Below, piece by piece: positions 16,630-27,905 of a stretch of DNA of 64,000 nt. The position numbers and the translations under genes are program-made. The stretch is from an uncultured Oleispira sp. (GTDB lineage: Bacteria > Pseudomonadota > Gammaproteobacteria > Pseudomonadales > Oceanobacteraceae): positions 17,388 through 81,387 of the forward strand of contig CAJXUD010000015.1 in the NCBI GenBank assembly GCA_913061415.1. Direction: 5' to 3'. The notes under the pieces were generated by a model. The model was not told the DNA's origin. It saw nothing but the letters and a program-made list of their open reading frames with translations, and did not search any database. Numbering within the stretch: position 1 is the first letter of the stretch; every line of letters starts with the position of its first letter.

Positions 16630-17388
16630 TTACTTTAAATGAGCGGAATCGATTGCGGATTGGATTTTATCTGGAAAATCACTGAAAACTGCATCTAAAC
16701 CTTGATCAAATAGATTCAAAGCCAGCGCCTCGTCATTAATGGTGAAAGCCAAAATTTTATAGCCTGCCGCTTTAATGGCTGATACCTGAGCAACATCAAA
16801 AAAGGACTGATGAATATGTAAACCAGCACAATCAAGATGCTCAAGGCGTTCTTGCCAAGCTTTTGGGATAGCAGAAACATTATAGCCGCGAGCAATTTCT
16901 GGCCAGAGTGACTTGGCGCTGACCAGGGCAAAATAACTGAAGCTGCTAAAAAGTAACGGCAGATCTTTTGGCCAATGCTGTTTAAGTACATCAATGCTGG
17001 CTTCAATGGTTTCTTCTTCCAAACCCTCGCAAGGCTTAAGCTCCAAATTGAGCCCCATCCCGTATTGGCTGATAACCTCAATGGCTTCTAATAACGTTGG
17101 AATGGTCTCTTGGTGATATTTATCATGCTTCCAAGAGCCCGCATCAAGTTTTTTTAGGTCAGTCAGAGGTGTCTTATAAATTAAGCCTTCGCCATTGGTT
17201 GTGCGCGCTAAACTGTCATCATGAAAGATAACAGGAGTGCCATCACCGCTTAACATAACGTCAATTTCTACCCACTTAGCTCCTTGCTGACCCGCTAAAT
17301 GCAAACTGGCAAGAGTATTCTCAGGGGCGATACCACTGCTGCCACGATGAGCAATAACTTTGGGTAAACTTGAATACGCTGACTTCAT
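16630..17388 (-). CDS. ugpQ: Glycerophosphodiester phosphodiesterase (cytosolic, UgpQ-like)
   Basis: 252 aa without signal peptide. GDPD catalytic motifs are intact: VIAHRGSSGIAPENTLAS at the N-terminus, VEIDVMLSGDGTPVIFHDD (metal-binding Glu and Asp and catalytic His), and LNLELKPCEG. It hydrolyses glycerophosphodiesters to glycerol-3-phosphate and alcohol, recycling phospholipid headgroup products. It is downstream of the MATE gene on the same strand (66 bp apart). The 16439-16629 gap to its left contains no recognisable gene. Confidence 0.93.
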   Translation of the reverse strand: MKSAYSSLPKVIAHRGSSGIAPENTLASLHLAGQQGAKWVEIDVMLSGDGTPVIFHDDSLARTTNGEGLIYKTPLTDLKKLDAGSWKHDKYHQETIPTLLEAIEVISQYGMGLNLELKPCEGLEEETIEASIDVLKQHWPKDLPLLFSSFSYFALVSAKSLWPEIARGYNVSAIPKAWQERLEHLDCAGLHIHQSFFDVAQVSAIKAAGYKILAFTINDEALALNLFDQGLDAVFSDFPDKIQSAIDSAHLK

Positions 17389-17454
17389 AAAATAGAGGCC
17401 TAATGATTAATAAATCGTATGGCTGGATTCTAAGCGCTCAAATATAAAATGCTA

Positions 17455-18921
17455 TTAAAATCTTTCCGACGTCCAGCTTCGTCTTCTCCATAAAGCCGCA
17501 TACAAAACAGAAGAACTAATACGCTGTAAGGTTTGAATAGACCAAATACCCAATAAGCCTAATCCTAAAATGGGGCCGACCAAATACGCGAGAGGCAATA
17601 ACAAGCACCATTGCATGACAAAGTTAATCGCCAGTACCTTACGACTTGCACCAGCACCGAGCAAAGCCTGTGTCAAAACCATTGCGGTCACTTCAAAAAT
17701 AATACTAATACCGGTAATTTGAAGGGGGATCGTACCGAGTGCAATGAGGTGCGCATCATTCGTAAAGAGCCTTAAGATAGAATCCGCAAACAGCGCAATG
17801 GGGAAGCCTAATAACAGCATAAGAAACATGGCCAAGCGCACAACTTCCCAACCCCATTGATACGCATTTTCAGCGTTATTCGCTCCTAAAGAGTGGCTAA
17901 CCAAACTGGTGGCTGCAATACCGAGGCCGACACTTGGCAAAATCAATAACAGCGCTAGATTAATAAGGATGTGGCCAATCGCTTGCTCATCACTGCCAAC
18001 AAGCCCGATGATCATAAACAAAACACTGACCCCTAAAGAAAAGAAAACCTGCTGCAGCGAGTTAGGTAATGCCAAGCGCGCAAGCCTTATCATCATGTCT
18101 TTGCTAGGGATATGAAGACTGAAACCATGATGGCCAGCCTTATTTAGTGTAGAAAATAAGTAGATGAACATGCCAAAGAAGAGCGCAAAACACGTCCCCA
18201 TGCCCGAGCCAACAGCCCCATAAGCTGGAATCGATAGGCTGGGCAGGCCGAATATAAAAAGGTAGCTTAATACAACGTTCGCGGTATGCATCCAGAGTAA
18301 AACTTTAAGATAGGCTTTGGTTTCACCAATTCCCGCCCAATAGCCTCGAAAACAGAAGTTGAATGCAACGGCAATAATGGCCAGTGTGCGCCACTCAAAA
18401 TAAGGCTGAGCAATGGCCAGAACCGCAGGGTCAGAGCTGAACAGTCCCATTAGTTGACCACTGAATAGCAAAAACAGAAGGGTGATAGGAATAGCAGCAA
18501 GTCCACCCATGATCAACCCAGCCATCAGTGGCTTTCCAGCTTTTTCAGCCTGTTTAGCGCCCATGTGGCGTGAAACTAAGGTTTGAACGGCGGCGGAGAG
18601 CCCCATAACCAGAGATACTGCAAGAAAAGACGCATAGCTACCAATGCCAACGCCAGCCAATGCGGCAGAGCCCAAATTACCCACCATTGCCGCATCAACA
18701 AGATTTATGATGCTTTGCGAGAGCATGCCCATGATGATGGGAATGCTGATGGTTAAAATACGAGATAGGCGATCACTAGAGATATGCAGTGCGCGACCTA
18801 AAGTGAGAGTGAAAAAATTAATAGTGTTTGGCCGTTTGTTGAAAGAGAACTGAACTGCTAAATAAGCACTGCTGAATAAAATCGATGAATAGAGGCAGGC
18901 ATTAGAAAAATAGGCTCGCAT
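17455..18921 (-). CDS. MATE family multidrug/Na+ efflux transporter (start uncertain)
   Basis: Twelve hydrophobic helices in two MatE halves; typical sequences include INLVDAAMVGNLGSAALAGVG and LVSRHMGAKQAEKAG in the first half and LVSHSLGANNAENAY in the second. The substrate is unknown. The only ATG before TM1 is at 18921, but it lies in the loop of the metH terminator hairpin (18913-18939), giving a doubtful 488-aa product with about 45 N-terminal residues that MATE proteins lack. A CTG at 18789 with AGG upstream would yield a normal-length protein but is a rare start. Helices begin at about residue 55. Confidence 0.88.
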   Translation of the reverse strand: MRAYFSNACLYSSILFSSAYLAVQFSFNKRPNTINFFTLTLGRALHISSDRLSRILTISIPIIMGMLSQSIINLVDAAMVGNLGSAALAGVGIGSYASFLAVSLVMGLSAAVQTLVSRHMGAKQAEKAGKPLMAGLIMGGLAAIPITLLFLLFSGQLMGLFSSDPAVLAIAQPYFEWRTLAIIAVAFNFCFRGYWAGIGETKAYLKVLLWMHTANVVLSYLFIFGLPSLSIPAYGAVGSGMGTCFALFFGMFIYLFSTLNKAGHHGFSLHIPSKDMMIRLARLALPNSLQQVFFSLGVSVLFMIIGLVGSDEQAIGHILINLALLLILPSVGLGIAATSLVSHSLGANNAENAYQWGWEVVRLAMFLMLLLGFPIALFADSILRLFTNDAHLIALGTIPLQITGISIIFEVTAMVLTQALLGAGASRKVLAINFVMQWCLLLPLAYLVGPILGLGLLGIWSIQTLQRISSSVLYAALWRRRSWTSERF

Positions 18922-18939
18922 CGAGTGACGGCGCGAGCC
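18906..18939 (-). terminator. metH terminator, overlapping the annotated MATE start codon
   Basis: On the minus strand, GGCTCGC (18939-18933) pairs with GCGAGCC (18919-18913), followed by TATTTTT. It is 31 bp past the metH stop codon. The ATG at 18921-18919 is at the loop and stem boundary. Confidence 0.8.
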
Positions 18940-18969
18940 CTTTTTGCCTAAGAGGCTAAGTTAATGAGA

Positions 18970-21900
18970 TTAGTAGTTCAGATTAGGAGACAACCAGCGT
19001 TCCATCACATGAACTTCTTCACCCTTACGAGCAGAGATATCTTCAACCTGATCTTTATCGATCTTACCCAAGCCAAAATACTTAGATTCTGGATGAGAGA
19101 AATACCAACCACTAACCGCCGCAGAAGGAAACATTGCGAAGTTTTCAGTCAGTGTTAAGCCTGCATTTTCTTCCGGGTTCAATAAGCGGAACAATGCAGC
19201 TTTCTCGGTATGGTCCGGGCAAGCAGGGTAGCCAGGCGCAGGGCGAATACCTTGGTATTTTTCTTTAATCAGCTCTTCGTTGGTTAAGCCAGAATCGCTA
19301 ACGTAACCCCAAGTCTCATTACGTACAATGGCGTGCATGCATTCAGCAAAGGCTTCTGCTAAACGGTCGGCTAACGCCTTCATTAGAATGTTGTTGTAGT
19401 CATCGTTATCTTTCTTGTAAATCTCAGCTAAGTTCTCAGCTTCGATGCCAGACGTCACGGCGAACGCACCCATGTAATCGTCTTTACCTTCTGAGCCGTC
19501 TTTGCCATCAGAGAGGTCGCCAACTTTAGGCGCGATGAAATCGGCAAGAGAGTAGTTTGGCTGACCCGCAGGCTTGTTCGTTTGCTGACGCAACTGATGC
19601 AAAGTCTCAAGCACTTCAGTACGGCTTTCATCGGCATAGATTTCAATATCGTCTGTGCCTTTACGGTTTGCAGGCCAAAGACCAACCACGCCGCGAGCAT
19701 TGAACAGTTTCTCATCAACAATGCGCTTAAGCATTTCTTGTGCATCTTTATACAAAGCGGTTGCGGCCTCACCAACCACTTCATCTTCAAGAATGCGTGG
19801 GAACTTACCGGCTAACTCCCAAGAGATAAAGAAAGGCGTCCAATCGATGTACTTAATCAGCGACTCTAATGGGAATTCGTCATACACAGTAATCCCAAGC
19901 TTGTTTGGCTTAGGCGGCGTATAGTCACCAAAACTGATCTGTGGCGCGCGTTTGCAAGCATCGGCATAAGGAAGCAGAGGCTTACTCTTACGGTTGGCGT
20001 TACGAGCACGCACTTTTTCGTATTCCGCTAAGGTATCTAGGCGGAAGGTTTCTTTCAACTCAGGGTTTACCAGTTTTTGAGCAACACCTACTGCGCGTGA
20101 AGCATCGGCAACATACGCCACGACATCGTTGCTGTACTGCTGGTCAATCTTAACCGCTGTGTGCGCCTTAGACGTGGTCGCGCCACCAATCAATAGCGGA
20201 AGATGGAAATCCAAGCGCTGCATTTCTTTAGCAACGTGAACCATTTCGTCCAGTGATGGCGTAATCAGCCCAGACAGACCAATCACATCACAATTTTCTT
20301 CTTTTGCGGTTTTCAGAATCTTATCGGCAGAAACCATGACGCCAAGATCGACAACCTCGAAGTTATTACACTGAAGTACCACGCCTACAATGTTCTTACC
20401 AATATCGTGAACATCGCCCTTAACCGTCGCCATTAAGATTTTGCCCTGAGTTTCGGACTTACCGTCTTTCTCAGCTTCAATAAATGGCAATAAATAGGCA
20501 ACCGCTTGCTTCATTACGCGCGCACTTTTTACCACTTGAGGAAGGAACATTTTACCTTCACCAAATAAATCACCGACCACGTTCATGCCGTCCATTAACG
20601 GACCTTCAATCACTTCGATAGGGCGAGCAAACAAATGACGTGCTTCTTCGGTATCTTCTTCAACAAAGGCATTAATACCTTTTACCAAAGCATGGCTTAA
20701 ACGTTCTGCAACTGGCAGGTTACGCCACTCTTGCGTTTCCGCTTCTTTTACGCTGCCATCGCCGCGGTAATCATCAGCGATTTCCAATAAGCGGTCAGTG
20801 CCGTCTTCGCGACGGTTTAAAATCACGTCTTCAACGCGTTCTTTTAGCTCAGCTGGAAGATCATCATAAACCGCTAGCTGACCGGCGTTCACAATCCCCA
20901 TGGACAAGCCATTTTTGATCGCGTGATATAAGAATACCGAGTGAATCGCTTCGCGCACTGGGTCATTACCACGGAACGAGAAGGATACGTTACTCACGCC
21001 ACCCGAAATAAGGGCGTGCGGTAGATTAGTGGTAATAAACTTACACGCTTGAATGAAGTCAACCGCGTAGTTGTTGTGTTCTTCAATACCTGTTGCTACT
21101 GCGAAGATATTAGGATCGAAAATAATGTCTTGGGGCAAGAAGCCGACTTCGTCGACAAGAATGCGATAAGACTCCGCACAAATTTCGTTTTTACGCGCTT
21201 CGGTATCAGCTTGGCCTTGCTCATCAAATGCCATTACCACAACCGCAGCGCCATAGCGCATACAGCTTTTAGCGCGAGCAACAAACTCTTCTTTACCTTC
21301 TTTCAGGCTGATCGAGTTAACAATCGCTTTACCCTGAATGCACTTTAGGCCCGCTTCGATGATTTCCCATTTAGAGGAATCAACCATGATCGGCACACGA
21401 GAGATATCAGGCTCGCAGGCAATTAGGTTCAAATAGCGAACCATCGCTTCCTGAGATTCCAACATGCCTTCATCCATGTTGATATCAATTACCTGAGCGC
21501 CGTTCTCAACCTGTTCGCGAGCAACGTCTAAGGCTTCTTCGAACTGGTCGTTCTTAATTAAGCGTTTAAATTTCGCAGAACCGGTCACGTTAGTACGTTC
21601 ACCCACGTTCACAAACAACGAATCGCTGTTAATGGTGAAAGGCTCTAAACCAGACAGGCGACACGCCACTTCGATTTCAGGAATAACACGAGGTGCATGC
21701 TTATGCACTTGCTCAGCAATTGCTGCAATGTGCTCTGGAGTCGTACCGCAGCAACCACCAATAATGTTCAAAAAGCCACTTTGAGCAAATTCGCCGACGA
21801 TCGCAGCTGTCTGCTCTGGGGTTTCATCGTATTCACCAAATTCGTTTGGCAAGCCAGCATTCGGGTGAGCAGAAACGTAGCAATTGGCTTTGGCGGCTAA

Positions 21901-22683
21901 TTCTTCAATGTGAGGGCGCAGTTCGTCAGCCCCCAAGGCACAGTTAAAACCAACGGATAATGGCTTAGCGTGAATCACAGAGTTTAAGAAAGCTTCAGCA
22001 GTTTGACCCGAAAGAGTACGGCCGCTGGCATCGGTAATGGTGCCCGAAATCATAATCGGCAACTCATAACCTAATTCTTCGAAGACACCTTGCACGGCAT
22101 AAATCGCCGCTTTTGCGTTTAGGGTATCAAATACAGTTTCGATCAAGATGATGTCTGACCCACCCTTGATCAAACCGTGTGTCGCTTCGGTATATTCAGC
22201 AACTAAGGCATCAAAGGTGATATTACGGAAACTTGGATCGTTTACATCAGGAGAAATAGACGCTGTTTTACTAGTAGGGCCTAACACACCTGCAACAAAA
22301 CGAGTGACGCCAGTTTCAGCGGCGACTTCATCACACACATCACGAGCAATCTGCGCGGCCATTTCGTTCAACTCTGGAACTAAGTGTTCCAAGTCATAAT
22401 CCGCTTGCGAGACGCGGGTTGAGTTAAACGTATTGGTTTCAATGATGTCTGCGCCAGCATTAAGGTAGGCTTTGTGGATACCTTTAATGATGTCTGGCTG
22501 GGTCAATACGAGTAGGTCGTTATTGCCTTTAATTTCTTGCTCTAAATCGGCAAAACGATCGCCACGATAATCCGCTTCTTCTAGCTGGTGCGCCTGAATT
22601 AAGGTTCCCATACCACCGTCTAAGATAAGGGTGCGGGATTTCAGGGTGCTATGAAGTACTTCTAAACGCTTTTGACGATCCAT
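18970..22683 (-). CDS. metH: Cobalamin-dependent methionine synthase
   Basis: 1237 aa from the ATG at 22683, with AGAG seven bases upstream; a TTG ten codons earlier is less likely. Four modules in order: homocysteine domain (LILDGGMGT, then zinc cysteines in [10 protein letters not shown] and [10 protein letters not shown]), pterin-binding domain ([18 protein letters not shown]), cobalamin domain with DVHDIGKNI carrying the cobalt-ligand His, and the C-terminal AdoMet reactivation domain ([12 protein letters not shown]). It methylates homocysteine using methyl-THF. No cobalamin riboswitch is visible in the 260-bp gap to nfuA. A hairpin terminator follows. Confidence 0.98.
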   Translation of the reverse strand: MDRQKRLEVLHSTLKSRTLILDGGMGTLIQAHQLEEADYRGDRFADLEQEIKGNNDLLVLTQPDIIKGIHKAYLNAGADIIETNTFNSTRVSQADYDLEHLVPELNEMAAQIARDVCDEVAAETGVTRFVAGVLGPTSKTASISPDVNDPSFRNITFDALVAEYTEATHGLIKGGSDIILIETVFDTLNAKAAIYAVQGVFEELGYELPIMISGTITDASGRTLSGQTAEAFLNSVIHAKPLSVGFNCALGADELRPHIEELAAKANCYVSAHPNAGLPNEFGEYDETPEQTAAIVGEFAQSGFLNIIGGCCGTTPEHIAAIAEQVHKHAPRVIPEIEVACRLSGLEPFTINSDSLFVNVGERTNVTGSAKFKRLIKNDQFEEALDVAREQVENGAQVIDINMDEGMLESQEAMVRYLNLIACEPDISRVPIMVDSSKWEIIEAGLKCIQGKAIVNSISLKEGKEEFVARAKSCMRYGAAVVVMAFDEQGQADTEARKNEICAESYRILVDEVGFLPQDIIFDPNIFAVATGIEEHNNYAVDFIQACKFITTNLPHALISGGVSNVSFSFRGNDPVREAIHSVFLYHAIKNGLSMGIVNAGQLAVYDDLPAELKERVEDVILNRREDGTDRLLEIADDYRGDGSVKEAETQEWRNLPVAERLSHALVKGINAFVEEDTEEARHLFARPIEVIEGPLMDGMNVVGDLFGEGKMFLPQVVKSARVMKQAVAYLLPFIEAEKDGKSETQGKILMATVKGDVHDIGKNIVGVVLQCNNFEVVDLGVMVSADKILKTAKEENCDVIGLSGLITPSLDEMVHVAKEMQRLDFHLPLLIGGATTSKAHTAVKIDQQYSNDVVAYVADASRAVGVAQKLVNPELKETFRLDTLAEYEKVRARNANRKSKPLLPYADACKRAPQISFGDYTPPKPNKLGITVYDEFPLESLIKYIDWTPFFISWELAGKFPRILEDEVVGEAATALYKDAQEMLKRIVDEKLFNARGVVGLWPANRKGTDDIEIYADESRTEVLETLHQLRQQTNKPAGQPNYSLADFIAPKVGDLSDGKDGSEGKDDYMGAFAVTSGIEAENLAEIYKKDNDDYNNILMKALADRLAEAFAECMHAIVRNETWGYVSDSGLTNEELIKEKYQGIRPAPGYPACPDHTEKAALFRLLNPEENAGLTLTENFAMFPSAAVSGWYFSHPESKYFGLGKIDKDQVEDISARKGEEVHVMERWLSPNLNY

Positions 22684-22942
22684 TTGATTCTCTACCACTG
22701 ATATTTCAAACAAAAGGTTGCTATGTTCTAACGCTGTTTATGACTAAAGCAGACTAGCAACATGATAATTATTGGGCGCAGATTCTACCAGAAGCCTATA
22801 CGTTTGTCTTATTTCTCGTGTGGTAAGCCTTCTGTTTAATAAAACCTGAGCATTTTTGTCAACTATTGCGTTTGAAATACCGTGCGTTGTAAAATAAAAA
22901 GGATACAATGCGCAAATAAAGCTTTTTAAGGTAACCCGAAAA

Positions 22943-23533
22943 ATGACGCAGTACATAGAGATCACTCCCTCTGCAGAAGAATACTTAGCTGAACTATTAG
23001 AGAAGCAGAATGTTGAAGGTATGGCCGTCCGTATCTTTATTACTCAGCCAGGTACTAAATACGCCGAAACTTGTTTAGCGTATTGTCGTCCAGAAGAAAT
23101 CAACCCAAATGACTTATTACAATCGATGGAAAAGTTATTGGTATACGTTGATGCACTAAGCACGCCTTATTTAGAAGAAGCGATTATCGACTTTGCTAAA
23201 GACCGTATGGGTGGCCAGCTGACGATTAAAGCGCCAAACGCTAAAATGCCAAAAGTAAATGCCGATAGTCCATTGGATCAGCGTATTAACTACTTGTTAT
23301 ATACCGAGATCAATCCGGGTTTGGCTTCTCATGGTGGTGAAGTGAGCTTGGTCGAGATTACTGAAGATTTGGTTGCGATCTTGAAGTTTGGTGGTGGTTG
23401 TCAGGGTTGTAGTGCTGTTGAAATGACATTGAAAGATGGTGTTGAAGCAAGCTTGTTAGCTAAGATCCCAGAGCTTTCAGGTGTTCGTGACGAAACGGAC
23501 CACACAGTGACTGAAAACGCTTATTTTAAATAA
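22943..23533 (+). CDS. nfuA: Fe-S cluster biogenesis protein NfuA
   Basis: 196 aa. The N-terminal half is a degenerate A-type carrier domain ([17 protein letters not shown], lacking the A-type cysteines) and the C-terminal half is an Nfu domain with the cluster-binding CxxC in [15 protein letters not shown]. NfuA carries 4Fe-4S clusters to targets such as aconitase and lipoyl synthase, particularly under oxidative stress or iron limitation. It is divergent from metH, the same partnership as recalled for Pseudomonas (PA1843 and PA1847). TAAGG about nine bases upstream of the ATG serves as ribosome-binding site. Confidence 0.96.
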   Translation: MTQYIEITPSAEEYLAELLEKQNVEGMAVRIFITQPGTKYAETCLAYCRPEEINPNDLLQSMEKLLVYVDALSTPYLEEAIIDFAKDRMGGQLTIKAPNAKMPKVNADSPLDQRINYLLYTEINPGLASHGGEVSLVEITEDLVAILKFGGGCQGCSAVEMTLKDGVEASLLAKIPELSGVRDETDHTVTENAYFK

Positions 23534-23588
23534 CATTGCTTAAAAGCGTTATTTAAATGACCTGTCTTTAATTAGATACGTTATAAGC

Positions 23589-23628
23589 AAAAAAAACCGA
23601 ATCTACTCATCATAGATTCGGTTTTTTT
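23589..23628. terminator. Bidirectional terminator between nfuA and aroF
   Basis: Stem ACCGAATCTA and TAGATTCGGT with a 7-nt loop, flanked by A8 on the left and T7 on the right, serving the convergent genes. Confidence 0.94.
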
Positions 23629-23646
23629 ATGTCTGCTAAGCGGCGA

Positions 23647-24714
23647 TTAGCGCTTAGGCAAAATGTCTTTCAGTTTGTTGTGCATGCTACGAATAGACTC
23701 TTCCGTCATATCCCAGCTAATGCAAGCATCCGTAACCGATTGGCCGTATTTCATATCGGCCAAGTTTTCACAGATATCCTGACGACCAAATTCAATATTT
23801 GATTCAATCATCAAACCGATAATGGATTTGTTGCCTTCCAAAATCTGGTTAGTCACGTTTTCCATAACTAAAGGCTGAATAGCGGCATCTTTGCTTGAGT
23901 TCTCGTGAGAGCAATCAACCATGATGTTTTGTGCTAGACCGGCTTTTTCCAGTGCTTGTTCGCATTGAGCAATATTTACAGAATCATAGTTTGGCTTACC
24001 ACCGCCGCCACGCAATACAATGTGGCCGTATTGGTTGCCCGCCGTTTCAACAATCGATACTTCACCAGACTGGTTGATACCTAAGAAACGGTGAGGGTTA
24101 GCAACAGACTTAAGGGCGTTTGTTGCAACGGTTAAATTGCCGTCAGTACCGTTTTTGAAACCTACTGCAGAAGACAGGCCAGAAGCCATTTCGCGGTGAG
24201 TTTGAGATTCAGTCGTACGCGCACCAATAGCAGACCAAGAAATTAGATCTTGCATGTATTGAGGAGAAATAGGATCCAGCGCTTCAGTCGAAAGAGGCAG
24301 GCCAGATGCCGCTAAATCAATCAATAGCTGGCGAGAAATTTTCAAGCCATCTTCAATCTTGAAGGTATCGTTCAAGTAAGGGTCGTTGATTAAGCCTTTC
24401 CAGCCAACGGTAGTACGTGGCTTTTCAAAATACACACGCATGACAATGCAAAGTGTATCTTTTACTTCTTCGGCTAAGCCTTTTAAGCGTTCGGCGTAAT
24501 CTTTAGCGGCTTCAACATCATGGATAGAGCAAGGACCGACCACTAAAAATATACGGTGATCTTTACGGTCTAAAATATCGCGAATTTCTTGGCGACCATT
24601 TTGAATGCTGGTTACTACTTCAGTGCTCAAAGGTAGCTGAGCTTTTAACTGATCAGGAGTAATTAGTGCTTCTATAGAGCTAATGTTGAGGTCTTCAACA
24701 CGATTATCAGTCAT
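23647..24714 (-). CDS. aroF: 3-deoxy-7-phosphoheptulonate (DAHP) synthase, class I AroF-like
   Basis: 355 aa; E. coli AroF is 356. It condenses PEP and erythrose-4-phosphate as the first step of the shikimate pathway. Hallmark segments: LVVGPCSIHD with the metal-binding Cys, MRVYFEKPRTTVGWKGLIND, SWSAIGARTTESQTHREMASGL, GFKNGTDGN, and VDCSHENSSKD. The N-terminal TPDQLKAQLPLS resembles the tyrosine-sensitive isoenzyme, but feedback specificity cannot be assigned firmly. The 24715-24973 gap to the next gene holds only a weak hairpin. The gene stands alone on its strand and ends at the terminator shared with nfuA. Confidence 0.93.
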   Translation of the reverse strand: MTDNRVEDLNISSIEALITPDQLKAQLPLSTEVVTSIQNGRQEIRDILDRKDHRIFLVVGPCSIHDVEAAKDYAERLKGLAEEVKDTLCIVMRVYFEKPRTTVGWKGLINDPYLNDTFKIEDGLKISRQLLIDLAASGLPLSTEALDPISPQYMQDLISWSAIGARTTESQTHREMASGLSSAVGFKNGTDGNLTVATNALKSVANPHRFLGINQSGEVSIVETAGNQYGHIVLRGGGGKPNYDSVNIAQCEQALEKAGLAQNIMVDCSHENSSKDAAIQPLVMENVTNQILEGNKSIIGLMIESNIEFGRQDICENLADMKYGQSVTDACISWDMTEESIRSMHNKLKDILPKR

Positions 24715-24922
24715 TTAACGTCCTATTATATGTATCTGTGATTTTTCGATGTTAATTAATGTTATCAGTCGATTATGACAAATCATTGAAGGGATGGACA
24801 CGGTTTTATGACGATAAACGCGGCTTAATCGTATGAAATGAGGGATTTTGCGGGATTTTGTTAATCTTTATGACATCACCCCGGATAAAATCGATTAGGG
24901 GTCTATTATTAGCGAGTCCATG

Positions 24923-24962
24923 GCTAGCTTAATCATCCGTCAAAGAGATAGATTGAGCTAGC
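24923..24962 (-). terminator. Possible terminator of the small HTH gene
   Basis: GCTAGCTTAATC (24923) can pair with GATTGAGCTAGC (24951), allowing one G-U pair, around a 16-nt loop. It starts 11 bp after the HTH stop codon. There is no clear T tract on the minus strand, so the call is weak. Confidence 0.45.
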
Positions 24963-24973
24963 GAATAGGGTGT

Positions 24974-25183
24974 TTAAAGTTTTGATTGAATATTTTTGAA
25001 TTTTTCAATGTCAGAAGAAAGGAATTGCCACTCATTATTCAACTGCTTGCCATTCAATAGGCCTTCACGGGCATAACGTTTAACGGTAACGGGCTTTAAA
25101 TCAAGGGTCGCTGCCACAGCATCAACATTTAGCCACTCATCGTTATTGTCAGTACTTGCTTGATTACTCATATCATTACCCAT
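24974..25183 (-). CDS. Small helix-turn-helix DNA-binding protein (MerR/excisionase-like)
   Basis: 69 aa, starting at the ATG at 25183, which has AGGAG seven bases upstream. The frame extends back to 25393, but the extra residues look non-coding. The fold is WLNVDAVAATLDLKPVTVKRYAREGL followed by a wing-like strand (split here: NGKQLNNEW, QFLSSDIEKF), typical of excisionase-type or MerR-type winged helices. There is no integrase or prophage nearby, so it is probably a host regulator rather than an Xis. Its targets are unknown. It is divergent from the universal stress protein gene. Confidence 0.75.
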   Translation of the reverse strand: MGNDMSNQASTDNNDEWLNVDAVAATLDLKPVTVKRYAREGLLNGKQLNNEWQFLSSDIEKFKNIQSKL

Positions 25184-25445
25184 ACTAGGACTCCTAAAAT
25201 TTATAGTATTAAGAATAGGCAGGTTTTCTAGAGCTGCCAGAAAAAATAACAAACCGTTACTAAAACTTCTCAAGAGCTGGCAAATACGACACCTATGTAG
25301 GATTTTGTAATTAGACAGAACAGATGTTAAATCCACTGCTACTCTAAATTGAGTGATCGGGTGAATTGAGTAATGGGATATTAAACAGCCCAATATGAAT
25401 GTGACAGATACGAATTTGTTGCCTTAATGAGCAGTAGGCTACCGT

Positions 25446-25973
25446 ATGATAAAGAAGATAGTATTTGCGACAGATCTTGGGGTACTTGGCCCTTACGTTT
25501 TATGCCATGCCTTAGAGTTGTCGAAGCAGTTTGATGCAAAGGTTGATATTGTCCACGTTATTGAACCCATGGGGGTCTTTGCAGAGTCAATTTTAGACAT
25601 CTTTTTACCACAAAAAGATCTTGAGCATTTACGAAAGGAGGGTGTGTATGACGTTATGACCACCATTAAAGAGCGCATAACCGATACAATGTCGGCAGAA
25701 TTCTCGGGCGAAGATGATGAATCGTTTTTAGGTGAAATCAGTGTTGTTCGCGGACAAGCCGCTGAGGCTATTTTAGAGTATGTCGATACACACAATATTG
25801 ATTTAGTCGTGATGGGAACGCATGGCGAACATGGTGAGGTGCAAGGTGGGCTAGGCTCGGTTGCTTCAAGAGTATTACAAAGAAGTTCGGTGCCAGTATT
25901 GATGGTTCCGTTAGCGCGAGTCAATAGCCAGCTTGGGATTGCCAGCCAAGACTCGCTGCGAAGAATGCTTTAA
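25446..25973 (+). CDS. Universal stress protein (UspA family)
   Basis: 175 aa, one Usp domain. It begins IKKIVFATDLGVLGPYVLCH and ends with the ATP-binding signature MGTHGEHGEV, then GGLGSVASRVLQRSSVPV, which fits the G-2x-G-9x-G-S/T pattern, so it is probably an ATP-binding member. The role in stress survival is inferred from the family. The four last bases overlap the convergent TSUP gene. It is divergent from the HTH gene, with 262 bp of apparently non-coding DNA between starts. Confidence 0.9.
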   Translation: MIKKIVFATDLGVLGPYVLCHALELSKQFDAKVDIVHVIEPMGVFAESILDIFLPQKDLEHLRKEGVYDVMTTIKERITDTMSAEFSGEDDESFLGEISVVRGQAAEAILEYVDTHNIDLVVMGTHGEHGEVQGGLGSVASRVLQRSSVPVLMVPLARVNSQLGIASQDSLRRML

Positions 25974-26746
25974 CTAAAAAAAGCGTACTTCGCACCTAAG
26001 AATAATAAGATGCTCGCCAATAAGGTTCTTAGCATGCCTTCAGGCAGATGGTGTGAAACCTTGCTGCCTAACTGAATAGCAGGAATAGAGCCAACCAATA
26101 ACGCGAGTAATAATCCAAAATCAACATTACCCAAGGCCATGTGCACCAAACCTGCACAGGCGGTTAATGGCACGGCGTGCGCAATATCGGTACCTACCAC
26201 ATGAGAAGATCGAAGCGCCGGATAGAGCAGCATTAATACCGCTGTTCCAATCGCCCCTGCGCCAACAGATGTCAGCGTTACCAAAATACCTAATACAATC
26301 CCCATAATGAGCGTTAATGAATCGCGGGTATGTGTATTGTTAGCGCTTTTCGATTTTTGCGTGAGGCGCTGCAACTGAGTTCTGAAAATCACCACAAACG
26401 CAGTAACAAGCAGCATTACACCTAGGCTATTCTTAATAATCGCTTCATAGCTGGCAGAATCTTCAAATACATGCTGCAGCGAGTAGCCAGTAATTAATGC
26501 CGCAGGAATACTGCCGAGGGCCAGTAATTTAACCAGCTTCCACTCAACGTGTTTTTGCTTATGATGACTATATACACCACTGGCTTTGGTTAGTGATGCG
26601 TACATCAAATCGGTGCCCACAGCAATATTGGGCGGAAAACCGAACAATAGAAGGAGTGGGGTCATTAGAGCGCCGCCGCCAATGCCGGTAATACCGACAA
26701 TAAAGCCTACAGAAGCACCCGCTAATATATATAACAAAATATCCAT
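25970..26746 (-). CDS. TSUP (TauE/SafE) family sulfite/organosulfur permease
   Basis: 258 aa with about eight hydrophobic helices in two inverted halves; each half begins with a glycine-rich loop (GASVGFIVGITGIGGGALMT and GILVTLTSVGAGAIGTAVL). TSUP members export sulfite or sulfoacetate, or import thiosulfate or sulfate-related anions. Location immediately upstream of divergent cysB and near cysH suggests a role in sulfur assimilation; in P. aeruginosa a sulfur context near cysB is also seen. Direction and substrate cannot be decided from sequence. Confidence 0.88.
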   Translation of the reverse strand: MDILLYILAGASVGFIVGITGIGGGALMTPLLLLFGFPPNIAVGTDLMYASLTKASGVYSHHKQKHVEWKLVKLLALGSIPAALITGYSLQHVFEDSASYEAIIKNSLGVMLLVTAFVVIFRTQLQRLTQKSKSANNTHTRDSLTLIMGIVLGILVTLTSVGAGAIGTAVLMLLYPALRSSHVVGTDIAHAVPLTACAGLVHMALGNVDFGLLLALLVGSIPAIQLGSKVSHHLPEGMLRTLLASILLFLGAKYAFFS

Positions 26747-26858
26747 GAATATGGTCTAAAGTACTATTATGAGTCTAATAAAAGAGAAGGCTGGTAAATT
26801 ATACGTTTCCAGCTATTCTTGAAAGGAATATTTACTTATATTTTTATAACTTTTTTGA

Positions 26859-27854
<996 letters not shown>

Positions 27855-27869
27855 CATTCTTAAATGTGG

Positions 27870-27887
27870 GTCGCCCTTTAGGGCGAC
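27870..27887. repeat. Single REP-like palindrome (GTCGCCCT family)
   Basis: GTCGCCCT TT AGGGCGAC, a perfect 8-bp stem preceded by ATGTGG. It lies between convergent cysB and cysH and probably acts as terminator. It shares sequence with the paired element at 29595-29659. Confidence 0.85.
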
Positions 27888-27905
27888 AAATACGGTGAGA
27901 AAAAA

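Noticed and set aside
22684..22942. Cobalamin riboswitch ahead of metH
   Set aside because: No B12-box-like sequence or long conserved fold could be found in the metH/nfuA gap by eye.
25184..25393. N-terminal extension of the small HTH protein to 25393
   Set aside because: The strong AGGAG site at the ATG 25183 and the absence of domain features upstream favour the 69-aa protein.
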